From Chryseosolibacter sp035628595 (GTDB taxonomy: Bacteria > Bacteroidota > Bacteroidia > Cytophagales > Cyclobacteriaceae): a stretch of 41,605 nt of DNA. The stretch spans positions 1 through 41,605 of the forward strand of contig DASPJN010000197.1 of the NCBI GenBank assembly GCA_035628595.1, given 5' to 3'. The position numbers and the translations under genes were made by a program. The notes under the pieces are model-generated. The model was not told the origin of the DNA, did not search any database, and saw only the letters and a list, made by a program, of their open reading frames with translations. This document shows positions 17,078 to 24,314 of this stretch, in pieces (positions within the stretch are counted from its first letter, which is position 1; every line of letters starts with the position of its first letter).

Positions 17078-17683
17078 CTACAACTCGATGAAAACAATAC
17101 CTAATTGAAAGCCGAGGGCCGAGAAGCTGCCATAGTTAAATTTCGGACTTTTATTGGTGGAATAATCATAATGGATGGCTCCCATCAAGCCGAAAGATCC
17201 GTAGCGTGAGAGCCTAACGAGAATGCCTGCCTCTGGCCGCGCCAAAAATCCCCAGGAGCGCTCGCTATCATGATATATGTTATAGTAAATCGCATGCTGC
17301 TGATTGACCGCGCCCAAGCCGAGTCCGGCGTAAGGATGAAACCGATCACCTTCGCCGACCTCGAAATTGTACTGCCCACTCACCGTCGCGGAATAGGAAT
17401 AAATGTATTTAAAGTAATCCGTTGTAATAGCGGTATTACCTGTCTCCCTCGTTTCCGTAGGATTGTATTGATCGTAAGTATTCCACCCGAGATCGAGTCC
17501 GGCTGAAATTTTATCGTTAATGAAAGAGCGATAACCAACCCTGGCACCACGGGTTGCCATGTCGCCAATCCATTCTGTATTTGCCAACGGTTTCGCGAAG
17601 TCAAGCGTGAGATAAAAATATTGACCCTGAGCGAACGCGCTCGTCGAAAGGAATGTCAGCAATATCAATGTCAGCATTTTCAT
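17078..17683 (-). CDS. Outer-membrane beta-barrel protein
   Basis: The start is the ATG at 17681-17683 (201 residues), which opens a signal peptide MKMLTLILLTFLSTSAFAQ; the longer frame upstream lies inside the neighbouring gene and is not a gene start. The mature chain is a small barrel of alternating strands with aromatic girdles: QYFYLTLDF at the start, ATRGARVGYRSFINDKISAGLDLGW in the middle, HPYAGLGLGAVNQQH, and LGFQLGIVFIEL as a final strand. This is an OmpA/OmpW-like fold, but no specific family can be named. The start overlaps the stop of the DUF4136 lipoprotein gene by four bases (ATGA), so the two are translationally coupled and probably work together at the outer membrane. Confidence 0.78.
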   Translation of the reverse strand: MKMLTLILLTFLSTSAFAQGQYFYLTLDFAKPLANTEWIGDMATRGARVGYRSFINDKISAGLDLGWNTYDQYNPTETRETGNTAITTDYFKYIYSYSATVSGQYNFEVGEGDRFHPYAGLGLGAVNQQHAIYYNIYHDSERSWGFLARPEAGILVRLSRYGSFGLMGAIHYDYSTNKSPKFNYGSFSALGFQLGIVFIEL

Positions 17684-18312
17684 AGGCCTTGCTGTAGATA
17701 AGGTGATTGACGGAAAGCCTGGTCTATCGCGGCTTCGGTTTGAGGAATCAAATCGATCGTACTGTACACATCGCCGAGATATGCCGTCCACACGACGCGC
17801 ACCTCGTTGTTTGCGTTTTTATTTTTCAGATCCACAAGTTCAACAATGACCACGCCCGTATTGTACGCGTACGTGTTTACAAAAGGATAATAATAAGCAG
17901 AACCGTATCCATAATAACCAGGATAAAATCCGCCTGAATAATAGTACGGATCAGGGTAAACGATTTCCTGGAAGACATTAAAATCATTGACAACTGCGAC
18001 GTTCACGCCAAGATCAGGACTGCCGTTACGATCAACGCGCGTAAAGCCAAGAGCATTCATGTTTCGCGCAACGGCGTCGAGCACCGGTCGGGGAAATGAG
18101 TTTTCGGATGCAACGAGAATTGTGTCGGGTGATGAATTACTGACGAACCCGATCGTGTCAGTTGGCAGCGCGTACGTCGCGTAAGCTTTGAAGTCTGCGC
18201 TTTTGTCATAGCTGGTGGAAACCACAAGCTCGTCGTAAAGGCGCTGAGCATCCGGTTCGGGCTGACATCCAATCAACATTGCTAACAGAAAAAGAAAAAG
18301 CGTTTCCTTCAT
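17680..18312 (-). CDS. DUF4136 family lipoprotein
   Basis: This 210-residue protein has a lipoprotein signal (FLLAMLIGCQPEP, Cys at residue 16) followed by a DUF4136-type domain. Visible family features are the YDKSADFKAYATYAL segment near the start, the VLDAVARNMNALGFTRVDRNGSPDLGV segment in the middle, and a Tyr/Gly/Pro-rich patch (PYYYSGGFYPGYYGYGSAYYY). It ends with a VVWTAYLGDVYS strand and a helical AAIDQAFRQSPYL tail. DUF4136 proteins are small outer-membrane-linked lipoproteins of unknown function. It shares the ATGA overlap with the downstream barrel gene, so both are made together. Confidence 0.83.
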   Translation of the reverse strand: MKETLFLFLLAMLIGCQPEPDAQRLYDELVVSTSYDKSADFKAYATYALPTDTIGFVSNSSPDTILVASENSFPRPVLDAVARNMNALGFTRVDRNGSPDLGVNVAVVNDFNVFQEIVYPDPYYYSGGFYPGYYGYGSAYYYPFVNTYAYNTGVVIVELVDLKNKNANNEVRVVWTAYLGDVYSTIDLIPQTEAAIDQAFRQSPYLQQGL

Positions 18313-18372
18313 AATTCAGACTGTCGCTAACACAGGAGCTAGTCGAATCTAAATCACGAAAAACATTATGCC

Positions 18373-19269
18373 TCAGATTTTTGACAGCAGCACACCGCAG
18401 CCGAAAGTGATGACGAAAAGCAGCGTGCTTAATGCCATCTGCCGGAGGAAGGGATCAAGCTGCGACGACGGTTTCGAAGAGACCGCTTTGCCATTGTACA
18501 TGAGAAAAGGTATGCTGAGTAAAAACATCAGCTGCCACACAGACGTGAAATAAAAAACCGTGTAGATGACAGCCGTAGCAATACCTGCTGCAAGCAGAAA
18601 CCAGTGATAGCGAATCGCATTAATGCGACCGATGCGTACCGGAATTGAAAATTTACCTGCGAGTTTATCCGAATCTATATCACGGATGTTGTTGATATTA
18701 AGCACTGCTATTGCGAATAGCCCACAGCTGATTGCAGGGAAGACATACTGCGCTGAAAAAGTTTTTGTGAACAGGTAATAAGATCCCAGCACACCGACCA
18801 AACCAAAAAATATCATCACGGATAGATCACCGAGACCCGCATAACCGTACGGTTTCTTCCCAATTGTATAACCGACAGCAGCAAGGATACTTAATATACC
18901 AAGACCCAGAAAAGCAAGGATCGCCCTCCAGTCGTTCTGGAATGCGATGAATAACAAAAATGTTCCGCTGACAAACGAAAGTATCGCGAAAGCAACGACG
19001 GCGTTGCGCATGCTTTTCAAAGAAATAACACCCGACTGCACAGCGCGTTTTGGCCCCACGCGATCTTTGCTATCAGCGCCATGAATTGAATCGCCATAGT
19101 CATTTGCGAGGTTTGATAATACCTGGAGGAAAATTGTGGTTGAGATGCAAAGAGAAAAAATCATCCAGTTGAAGTGATCATCAGCGGCGGCGAGGAAAGC
19201 GCCCATGAAGATCGAAGCGAGCGCAAGGGGCAGCGTTCGAAGTCGGAAGGCCTTGATCCAATGCTCCAT
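18373..19269 (-). CDS. menA: 1,4-dihydroxy-2-naphthoate polyprenyltransferase
   Basis: This 298-residue membrane protein is a UbiA-family prenyltransferase that matches MenA, which joins dihydroxynaphthoate to a polyprenyl chain in menaquinone synthesis. The family opens with WIKAFRLRTLPLALASIFMG, and the first Asp-rich motif NDYGDSIHGAD is at residues 56-66. The second, DIRDID-like motif (NINNIRDIDSDKLAGKFSIPVRIG) follows in the last half. Eight or nine hydrophobic segments are visible. Its start is 5 bases past the stop of the upstream peroxidase gene, indicating one operon. The presence of menA fits a menaquinone-respiring Bacteroidota member. Confidence 0.93.
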   Translation of the reverse strand: MEHWIKAFRLRTLPLALASIFMGAFLAAADDHFNWMIFSLCISTTIFLQVLSNLANDYGDSIHGADSKDRVGPKRAVQSGVISLKSMRNAVVAFAILSFVSGTFLLFIAFQNDWRAILAFLGLGILSILAAVGYTIGKKPYGYAGLGDLSVMIFFGLVGVLGSYYLFTKTFSAQYVFPAISCGLFAIAVLNINNIRDIDSDKLAGKFSIPVRIGRINAIRYHWFLLAAGIATAVIYTVFYFTSVWQLMFLLSIPFLMYNGKAVSSKPSSQLDPFLRQMALSTLLFVITFGCGVLLSKI

Positions 19270-19274
19270 GTTTG

Positions 19275-19790
19275 TTAGAGTTTTCCCGTTATTCGTTTGT
19301 CGAGCGGATCGACCTTTGCGGAGAAATAGTCTATGACATTTCCATTTTCATCCAGCAGGTATTTGTAAAAATTCCACCGCGGTGTTTTGCCTGCCTGCGT
19401 GAAAAGAATCCGGTAAAGCGGATGCGCATTTCTTCCGGTCACTGAAATCTTTTCAAACATAGGAAACGTTACGCCATAATTGATTGAACAGAATTCCGCG
19501 ATCGTACCATTCGACTTTGAGTCCTGAAAAAAATCGTTGGATGGAAAACCAAGCACCTGAACCCTGTCGCCGTATGCTTCGTGTAATTTTTGAAGCGCCT
19601 CAAATTGATATGTATACCCGCATTTGGATGCAGTGTTAACCACGAGCAATTTTTTACCCTTGTACCTGGCAAGCGACGTATCCTGTCCCTGCAAGGTTTT
19701 TAGCGGAATATCAAAAACAGACTTCCTGAGTGGTTCAGGATTGCCCTGAAAAAATTTCTTTAAACCTGAGACGACAGAATGTAGCAACAT
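19275..19790 (-). CDS. Glutathione-peroxidase-like thiol peroxidase, unusual tetrad
   Basis: This 171-residue protein belongs to the GPx family, which reduces peroxides through a peroxidatic Cys. Cys57 (NTASKCGYT) is in place, as is the probable resolving Cys101 (AEFCSINYGVTFP) and the RWNFYKYL segment with Trp139 and Asn140. The usual FPCNQFG is replaced by FPSNDFF, so Asp86 stands where the catalytic Gln is expected. It lacks a signal peptide; a hydrophobic but weak N-terminus (MLLHSVVSGL) is present, so it may be cytoplasmic. It lies 4 bases after the stop of a second GPx-like gene. Thioredoxin rather than glutathione is the likelier reductant, by analogy to other bacterial members. Confidence 0.87.
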   Translation of the reverse strand: MLLHSVVSGLKKFFQGNPEPLRKSVFDIPLKTLQGQDTSLARYKGKKLLVVNTASKCGYTYQFEALQKLHEAYGDRVQVLGFPSNDFFQDSKSNGTIAEFCSINYGVTFPMFEKISVTGRNAHPLYRILFTQAGKTPRWNFYKYLLDENGNVIDYFSAKVDPLDKRITGKL

Positions 19791-19794
19791 GTGA

Positions 19795-20289
19795 TCAGAG
19801 CTGTCCGACGATTTCCTCGCTGAGCGGCTTCACACCGGACGGAAAAAACTGGATTGTTCCATCGGGCTTGACGAGATACTTACAGAAATTCCAACCAGGT
19901 TCTTTGCCTGTTTTTTCTTTTAAGAATTTATAGAGCGGATGCTGGTCATCTCCCTTCACGGATATTTTTTCAAACATTGGAAATTTGACACCGTAGTTCC
20001 TTTCACAAAATTCAGCGATCTCCTCGTTTGAGCCGGGTTCCTGCGAGCCGAAATTGTTTGCCGGAAATCCCATGACAACGACTTTATGCCCGAAATCTTC
20101 ATGTAGCTTTTCAAGGTCAGCGTACTGAGGCGTATATCCGCATTTTGACGCGACATTAACGATCAGCAGGCTCTTGCCTTTGTATTTTGACAAGCTGACC
20201 TCCTCGCCCTCGAGCGACTTCAAAGTAAAATCATAGATATCTCCTGACATAAGTGTAAAGAATATGAGTATGAGTGAAAACGTCTTCAT
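19795..20289 (-). CDS. Glutathione-peroxidase-like thiol peroxidase, possibly exported
   Basis: The ATG at 20287-20289 gives 164 residues, starting MKTFSLILIFFTLMSG, which could be a short signal or anchor; a longer frame adds 17 residues before it and is unlikely. The catalytic Cys50 (NVASKCGYTP), the resolving Cys95 (AEFCERNYG) and Trp133-Asn134 (GWNFCKYLV) are present. The Gln position reads Asn79 in FPANNFGSQEPGS. This FPANNFG form is common in the phylum. It is the first gene of a run with the next GPx-like gene and menA. If exported, it would protect a different compartment from that of its neighbour, which lacks such a start. Confidence 0.85.
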   Translation of the reverse strand: MKTFSLILIFFTLMSGDIYDFTLKSLEGEEVSLSKYKGKSLLIVNVASKCGYTPQYADLEKLHEDFGHKVVVMGFPANNFGSQEPGSNEEIAEFCERNYGVKFPMFEKISVKGDDQHPLYKFLKEKTGKEPGWNFCKYLVKPDGTIQFFPSGVKPLSEEIVGQL

Positions 20290-20494
20290 GGCCTGTATCT
20301 TTTTGGTAATGCAATTTGTGAATGTTTTTTGAAATATCACCAGGTTATCCCATCAACGATACTGAGAGCCCGGTATTTACGCGTTGGCACAAATTTATAA
20401 TTCATGTAACTGAGTTTGATCCGGTTATTCCGGTTACAGCCATCGGTGGAGTGGTTAAGGTTTGTCTTTTTTTAGCTGGTTGTGGTTTGAGGTC

Positions 20495-20917
20495 ATGCGA
20501 ATAGTTGGTTTAGTAATTCTTTTCGTCTTTACGATAAATTTTGGTTATGTATACGGTCAGGTTCAAAGTGTAGGCAAGCGCCCGATGACTGATCTGCAAA
20601 AAATACAAATGCTGAACGTTTTTAAAGCACTAAATCCCCAGGACCAGCTCATAATTTCACACCGGTTTTTGAAGTTCGCAGAAGAACGCAAGAAGGTAAA
20701 ATGCAGCTTTTTGATCCTGAATAACCTGGCTAAAGCCGCAACGGCCCCTGAAGCCCCTGAGACCCTTGATTGCATCAACACATGGATTGCTTTCATTGAT
20801 AGCAACCCCGAACTCCCTGAAAATTTCATAGCCGGAAAACCGGTAAATGATGTGGCTGTCCTCTCGAAAGGCCGCTTTTTTGATACATCCCGGGCTTCCG
20901 GATGCCCATTCGACTGA
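20495..20917 (+). CDS. Small secreted protein, unknown
   Basis: The ATG at 20495 opens a signal peptide (MRIVGLVILFVFTINFGYVYG) and gives 141 residues; the longer frame begins with TTG and adds 11 residues that do not help. The mature chain starts QVQSVGKRPMTDLQKIQMLNVFKAL and is mostly helical. It has three Cys residues, one in KVKCSFLI, one in LDCINTW and one in SGCPFD at the very end. No family is recognised. It diverges from the peroxidase operon, and no terminator is seen after it. It might pair with the small lipoprotein that follows. Confidence 0.55.
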   Translation: MRIVGLVILFVFTINFGYVYGQVQSVGKRPMTDLQKIQMLNVFKALNPQDQLIISHRFLKFAEERKKVKCSFLILNNLAKAATAPEAPETLDCINTWIAFIDSNPELPENFIAGKPVNDVAVLSKGRFFDTSRASGCPFD

Positions 20918-21017
20918 GAAAATTTGCCCGCGGCAATTTCCTGAACCACAGACTCGTTATATTAGCTGACGATCACCTTTTCACTCATTTCGGTATAAAT
21001 TTTTTGATCGAAGTAAT

Positions 21018-21407
21018 ATGAGAATACTGGTATCCATCATTGTGCTGATATGTTTAACATCCTGCCAGATGGGCCTGATTCCATGTCCAAAAGTAAGGGC
21101 GGACCGCATGAAACGCAGTTTTGCCCGAAAGCCGCATCCTGAGCGTCATTTCAGTGCGTCCTCCAGAAACACACCCGATATTGAGCCGAGGCGAAGAAAT
21201 GTTTCGTTTAGGGTTCATGAACAGGCTCCACCGTTGGAACACATCGACGTGGAGGAGTGGGATTGCCCTAAGCCGGGAACCAAACGCACCATGCCAAAGG
21301 CATTAAAAGACAATATCCGGAGGAACAAAAAAGCCTACGAAACTTATTACAGGCACCGTCGGGAAGCCGACACGGTGACCACGGTAAACAGGGTTCAGAC
21401 TCGCTGA
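21018..21407 (+). CDS. Small basic lipoprotein, unknown
   Basis: This 129-residue protein has a clear lipobox (LTSC, Cys16) after MRILVSIIVLICLTSCQMG. The rest is strongly basic and rich in Arg and His, with a conserved-looking acidic strip (HIDVEEWDCPKPGTKRTM) in the middle, and ends in a disordered Arg-rich tail. No domain is recognised. It follows the small secreted protein after about 100 bases. The Arg/His content is unusual for a mature lipoprotein, many of which here start with acidic residues. Nothing in the sequence points to a function. Confidence 0.55.
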   Translation: MRILVSIIVLICLTSCQMGLIPCPKVRADRMKRSFARKPHPERHFSASSRNTPDIEPRRRNVSFRVHEQAPPLEHIDVEEWDCPKPGTKRTMPKALKDNIRRNKKAYETYYRHRREADTVTTVNRVQTR

Positions 21408-21507
21408 AATCCCTCATAAGCAGCCATTTACGGTACGATAATTTTCCTGTTAAGCTGAATTCATAAAAACCGAATTCTGGTTAATGTTAAATTAAAGTAT
21501 TAATACT

Positions 21508-21798
21508 ATGGCAACTGATTTAAAAGAGATGACAACAAGAGCGGCTTCGAAGGCTGCTGCTTACAATCCGACACATCGTGAAGGAAAAGTAGCGAGGGTG
21601 ATAGAGGAACAAACTGCCAAATTACCATCAGATTTGTTTTTATGGCTCTCCGTCGGTTCGATGGCAGCGTCTCTTACTTTGAAAGCTTTGAAGAATGATC
21701 ACCTGTCGCTGTTCATTGGACAGTGGGCACCATCATTCCTGCTTCTTGGCATTTATAATAAACTTGTAAAGCTGGAAGGTCACGATAGCGAAAGCTAG
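21508..21798 (+). CDS. Small membrane protein, unknown, Bacteroidota type
   Basis: This 96-residue protein starts with a charged, probably cytoplasmic stretch (MATDLKEMTTRAASKAAAYNP). Two hydrophobic segments follow (about 43-60 and 66-85, around FLWLSVGSMAASLTL and FIGQWAPSFLLLGIYNKL). It ends with a short charged tail (GHDSES). Similar short two-helix proteins are common in Bacteroidota, and none has a firmly known role. It has its own 100-base upstream space and is followed by an intrinsic terminator, so it forms a single-gene unit. No TAnnTTTG box is seen near its start. Confidence 0.7.
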   Translation: MATDLKEMTTRAASKAAAYNPTHREGKVARVIEEQTAKLPSDLFLWLSVGSMAASLTLKALKNDHLSLFIGQWAPSFLLLGIYNKLVKLEGHDSES

Positions 21799-21820
21799 TC
21801 GGCAACATGATGTTGAGAGA

Positions 21821-21849
21821 GTTTCGTGGGCGCACCACGAAACTTTTTT
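21821..21849 (+). terminator. Intrinsic terminator after the small membrane protein gene
   Basis: A 9-bp perfect stem (GTTTCGTGG with CCACGAAAC, 21821-21829 and 21835-21843) and a GCGCA loop are followed by six T residues. The short-chain dehydrogenase gene starts only about 9 bases later, so that gene needs its own start signal or read-through. Confidence 0.85.
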
Positions 21850-21857
21850 ATTTTACG

Positions 21858-22556
21858 ATGATGAAAAGAAGAGCACTTGTTACCGGCGGCAATAAAGGCA
21901 TCGGGTTGGAGATCTGTTCCCAACTGGCGCGCAAAGGATTTCAGGTATTGCTTACCGCGCGTTCGCGCGAAAAGGGATTAAGCGCAGCATCGAACCTTAC
22001 CAGCGAAGGCCTGGATGTGGAATTTCATCACCTGGATGTTGCCGATGTCTCCACCATTGATTCTCTCATAAAAATATTTCAGGAGCGCAGTATAAAAATC
22101 GACGTCGTTGTGAACAACGCCGGTATTCTGCTCGCTGAGAACGCAAGCATTCTGCAAATCAATGAACAAGATTTAAGCACCACGTTTGACACAAACGTTT
22201 TTGGCCCGTTGCGCCTGCTCCAGCGTTTGTCTCCATTCATCAACGACAACGGAAGAATCATCAACATATCGAGTAGTGTTGCGCAGATCGTAAATGGATT
22301 GAGTGGATACGCTCCATTATATTCGATGTCGAAAGTTGCATTAAACGCGCTCACCTGCGAGCTGAGTATCGCATTTAAACACCGGTCAATTGCTGTGAAT
22401 GCCGTCACGCCCGGATGGGTTCGCACCGACATGGGAGGAAAGTCGGCGCCACTTTCAGTTGCTGAAGGTGCCGATACGGCGGTGTGGCTCGCAACGGAAG
22501 CCCCGGTAAGTCTTACAGGAAAGTTTTTTGAAAAGAGGAAAGAAATCCCTTGGTAG
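21858..22556 (+). CDS. Short-chain dehydrogenase/reductase
   Basis: I use the ATG at 21858 (232 residues); 21861 is an equal alternative, and a longer frame would start inside the terminator. The N-terminus TGGNKGIGLEICSQLARKGF is the NADP(H)-binding glycine motif of classical SDR proteins, in the GNKGIG form seen in carbonyl-reductase-like members. VNNAGILL is the NNAG motif. The catalytic Ser is in INISSSVAQ and the YSMSK motif holds Tyr and Lys. The substrate is unknown. The start lies directly after a terminator, and the gene is followed at 22597 by a copy of the tRNA-Ala 3' end. The C-terminus ends KRKEIPW and looks complete. Confidence 0.88.
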   Translation: MMKRRALVTGGNKGIGLEICSQLARKGFQVLLTARSREKGLSAASNLTSEGLDVEFHHLDVADVSTIDSLIKIFQERSIKIDVVVNNAGILLAENASILQINEQDLSTTFDTNVFGPLRLLQRLSPFINDNGRIINISSSVAQIVNGLSGYAPLYSMSKVALNALTCELSIAFKHRSIAVNAVTPGWVRTDMGGKSAPLSVAEGADTAVWLATEAPVSLTGKFFEKRKEIPW

Positions 22557-22596
22557 TCGTTGCTGGTGAGAGATCTGAAGGAAGCAGAAAAAAGAA

Positions 22597-22611
22597 CGTG
22601 GAGAATATCGG
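22597..22611. repeat. Direct repeat of the tRNA-Ala 3' end (possible att copy)
   Basis: CGTGGAGAATATCGG here is identical to 23366-23380, which covers the acceptor-stem end and T-stem start of tRNA-Ala on the complement. The two copies have the same orientation, 769 bases apart, and flank the RDD gene. This is the arrangement left by tRNA-targeted site-specific integration. No integrase is present. Confidence 0.45.
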
Positions 22612-22644
22612 CCCCGATAACTTTGGCGCTGGCAACGGCCTGCC

Positions 22645-23250
22645 CTACCAGAATTTTAGTCGTGGATCAAACAAAATATTAAATGCTGTGACAGAAAGAA
22701 TGGATAGAAGCAGCGTTACGATAGTATCCCGGTCAAACCTAAATTCCTTTATGTCCGCCAATATTGACTCAGGATCTGATGTCGAAACCTCAGCCAGGAT
22801 TGTCCCTGCGATAATATCCCCCAGGCGCCTTGAAGGATTAACTAAGATGAAGAGCGCCTCGATCGGCCATATCGGTCCTGTCAGGTTTCTTACCATACAC
22901 TGAATCTTCGAAGCCGTTTCCTTTGACCGCGCGTCCAATACTTTGTAACCCAGTTTTCGGTGAACGGGACTTTGTCCACCAAAAAAGTCTTTGTTAAAAA
23001 GAGCCATCATCATTAAGCTGAATGGAATTATCGTCACTAATGCTCTCCATCCGAAACTTGTCGGTAGATGTTCACCCAATAACATTGTTAAAACAAGAGG
23101 CATGGCTAAATAAGGAAAGAAAACGGCTAGCGTATACCACATTTCCAGGATCAAAGATTTTACTCTCCTGTTCAATCGCAAGAACCAATAGTCGCTGTTG
23201 AGATATGATCTAACGAGTCGATTAAACAGGACGAATTTCAATACCGTCAT
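22645..23250 (-). CDS. RDD family membrane protein
   Basis: This 201-residue protein resembles the RDD family: NRRVKSLILEMWYTL near the start (Arg in the first helix), FNKDFFGGQSPVHRKLGYKV in the middle, and NPSRRLGDIIAGTIL with the conserved Asp toward the end. Three or four hydrophobic segments can be seen. RDD proteins are membrane proteins of mostly unknown function, some linked to ion transport. The gene is alone between two copies of the tRNA-Ala 3' end, leftward, unlike its rightward left-hand neighbour. This position makes it a candidate cargo of a past insertion. Confidence 0.75.
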   Translation of the reverse strand: MTVLKFVLFNRLVRSYLNSDYWFLRLNRRVKSLILEMWYTLAVFFPYLAMPLVLTMLLGEHLPTSFGWRALVTIIPFSLMMMALFNKDFFGGQSPVHRKLGYKVLDARSKETASKIQCMVRNLTGPIWPIEALFILVNPSRRLGDIIAGTILAEVSTSDPESILADIKEFRFDRDTIVTLLLSILSVTAFNILFDPRLKFW

Positions 23251-23332
23251 CGTTTCCGAATTAATGGTGGCGAAGGCCAGTTGAAGCAGCTTTTGAAACT
23301 ATCGGGCAAACCGATGTTGGTGAAGAATGTCG

Positions 23333-23352
23333 GTCCCGATAGCTATCGGGAC
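23333..23352. repeat. 20-bp perfect palindrome
   Basis: GTCCCGATAGCTATCGGGAC is perfectly self-complementary. It lies just past the 3' end of the tRNA-Ala gene and upstream of the RDD gene. The bases before it (GAAGAATGTCGG) resemble those at 22600-22611 (GGAGAATATCGG), with 17 of 20 positions equal when the alignment runs on into CCCGATA. It may be a dispersed element or a transcription stop for the tRNA. Confidence 0.6.
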
Positions 23353-23367
23353 TAACCAATGAACTCG

Positions 23368-23441
23368 TGGAGAATATCGGAGTCGAACCGATGACCTCTT
23401 CCATGCCATGGAAGCGCTCTAGCCAGCTGAGCTAATCCCCC
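23368..23441 (-). tRNA. tRNA-Ala (anticodon GGC)
   Basis: The complement folds as a 74-base tRNA: acceptor GGGGGAT with ATTCTCC (two G-T pairs), D arm GCTC..GAGC, anticodon arm CTTCC-ATGGCAT-GGAAG, T arm ATCGG-TTCGACT-CCGAT, and discriminator A. The anticodon GGC reads GCC/GCU alanine codons. CCA is not encoded. A -7 box at 23476-23483 lies 34 bases upstream. The 3' end overlaps the direct repeat noted at 22597. Confidence 0.95.
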
Positions 23442-23475
23442 TTATTATCAAACAAAAGAACAAAAATTACCATCG

Positions 23476-23483
23476 CAAATATA
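23476..23483 (-). promoter_or_regulatory. Candidate -7 box for tRNA-Ala (TATATTTG)
   Basis: The complement reads TATATTTG, an exact TAnnTTTG, 34 bases before the tRNA 5' end and just after the cutC stop. A TTG lies 25 bases upstream, slightly farther than normal. Confidence 0.5.
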
Positions 23484-23497
23484 TTGAAATTGTGAAG

Positions 23498-24238
23498 TTA
23501 CTTCTGCTCAATCTCCCTTCTAATTCTTTTTATTATTTCCGGATCTACCGTTCGAAGCGTGTACTCGCCACCATCTGCGCCACCCATTCCGGCAATGGAT
23601 GTATTGCGATAATGCATACCGCTTGGTTTTGACGACATCGCAGAAAAATGAATTTCTTCCACGCCCGTCTTGGAAACTATCTCCTTCGCATTTGATTCGT
23701 TCACGCCTGATCCGGGCATGATGGCTATTCGTCCCGCAGCTTTCTCAATCAACGCTGCGATCGTCTCCACCCCGTCAATCGCCTTGGCACGGCCTCCAGA
23801 GGTAAGGATACGGTCAAATCCGACTTCAATGCAATCTTCCAACGCTTCAAATGGATCTCTTGCCATATCGAAAGCGCGGTGACAAGTTACTTTCATTGGC
23901 CGCGCTCGCTCGATCAATTCTTTGCAACGCTTTTTATCAATGGTTCCATTTTCAGTCAGTATTCCGAATACCACGCCGTCAACCGCAAGACGTTGACACT
24001 GAATGAGGTCTCGTTTCATCGCATGGAATTCATAATTATTATAGAGAAAATCGCCACCACGCGGACGGATCATCACAAAAATATCAATGCTCACATTTTG
24101 CCTCACGATCTCAATCACGCCATACGATGGCGTGGTTCCTCCTTCCAACGGGTTATCACACAATTCGAGTCGATCGGCGCCACCCTGCGCAGCTTTCATT
24201 GCAGATTCGATATTGTAAACAACAAGTTCCAGTTTCAT
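23498..24238 (-). CDS. cutC: CutC family copper homeostasis protein
   Basis: This 246-residue TIM-barrel protein matches the CutC family along its length: AMKAAQGGADRLELCDNPLEGGTTPSYGVI near the start, FVMIRPRGGDFLYN, VTCHRAFDMARDPFEALED, DRILTSGGRAKA, and IMPGSGVNESNAKEI. CutC was named for copper tolerance in E. coli; its exact activity is not established. It is cytoplasmic by sequence. The ATG at 24236-24238 begins the conserved strand KLELVVYNIE. It stands next to tRNA-Ala and the NlpC/P60 gene on the same strand. Confidence 0.9.
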   Translation of the reverse strand: MKLELVVYNIESAMKAAQGGADRLELCDNPLEGGTTPSYGVIEIVRQNVSIDIFVMIRPRGGDFLYNNYEFHAMKRDLIQCQRLAVDGVVFGILTENGTIDKKRCKELIERARPMKVTCHRAFDMARDPFEALEDCIEVGFDRILTSGGRAKAIDGVETIAALIEKAAGRIAIMPGSGVNESNAKEIVSKTGVEEIHFSAMSSKPSGMHYRNTSIAGMGGADGGEYTLRTVDPEIIKRIRREIEQK

Positions 24239-24314
24239 GTTTATGATTTTGCTTAACGGTTCGACAGAGCGAAAAAGAATCTGATACCAACGATTGCATT
24301 TTGAATGCTGCCTT

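Noticed and set aside
22079..22432. 117-codon complement frame inside the short-chain dehydrogenase
   Set aside because: The dehydrogenase carries all its catalytic motifs on the plus strand; the complement frame has none.
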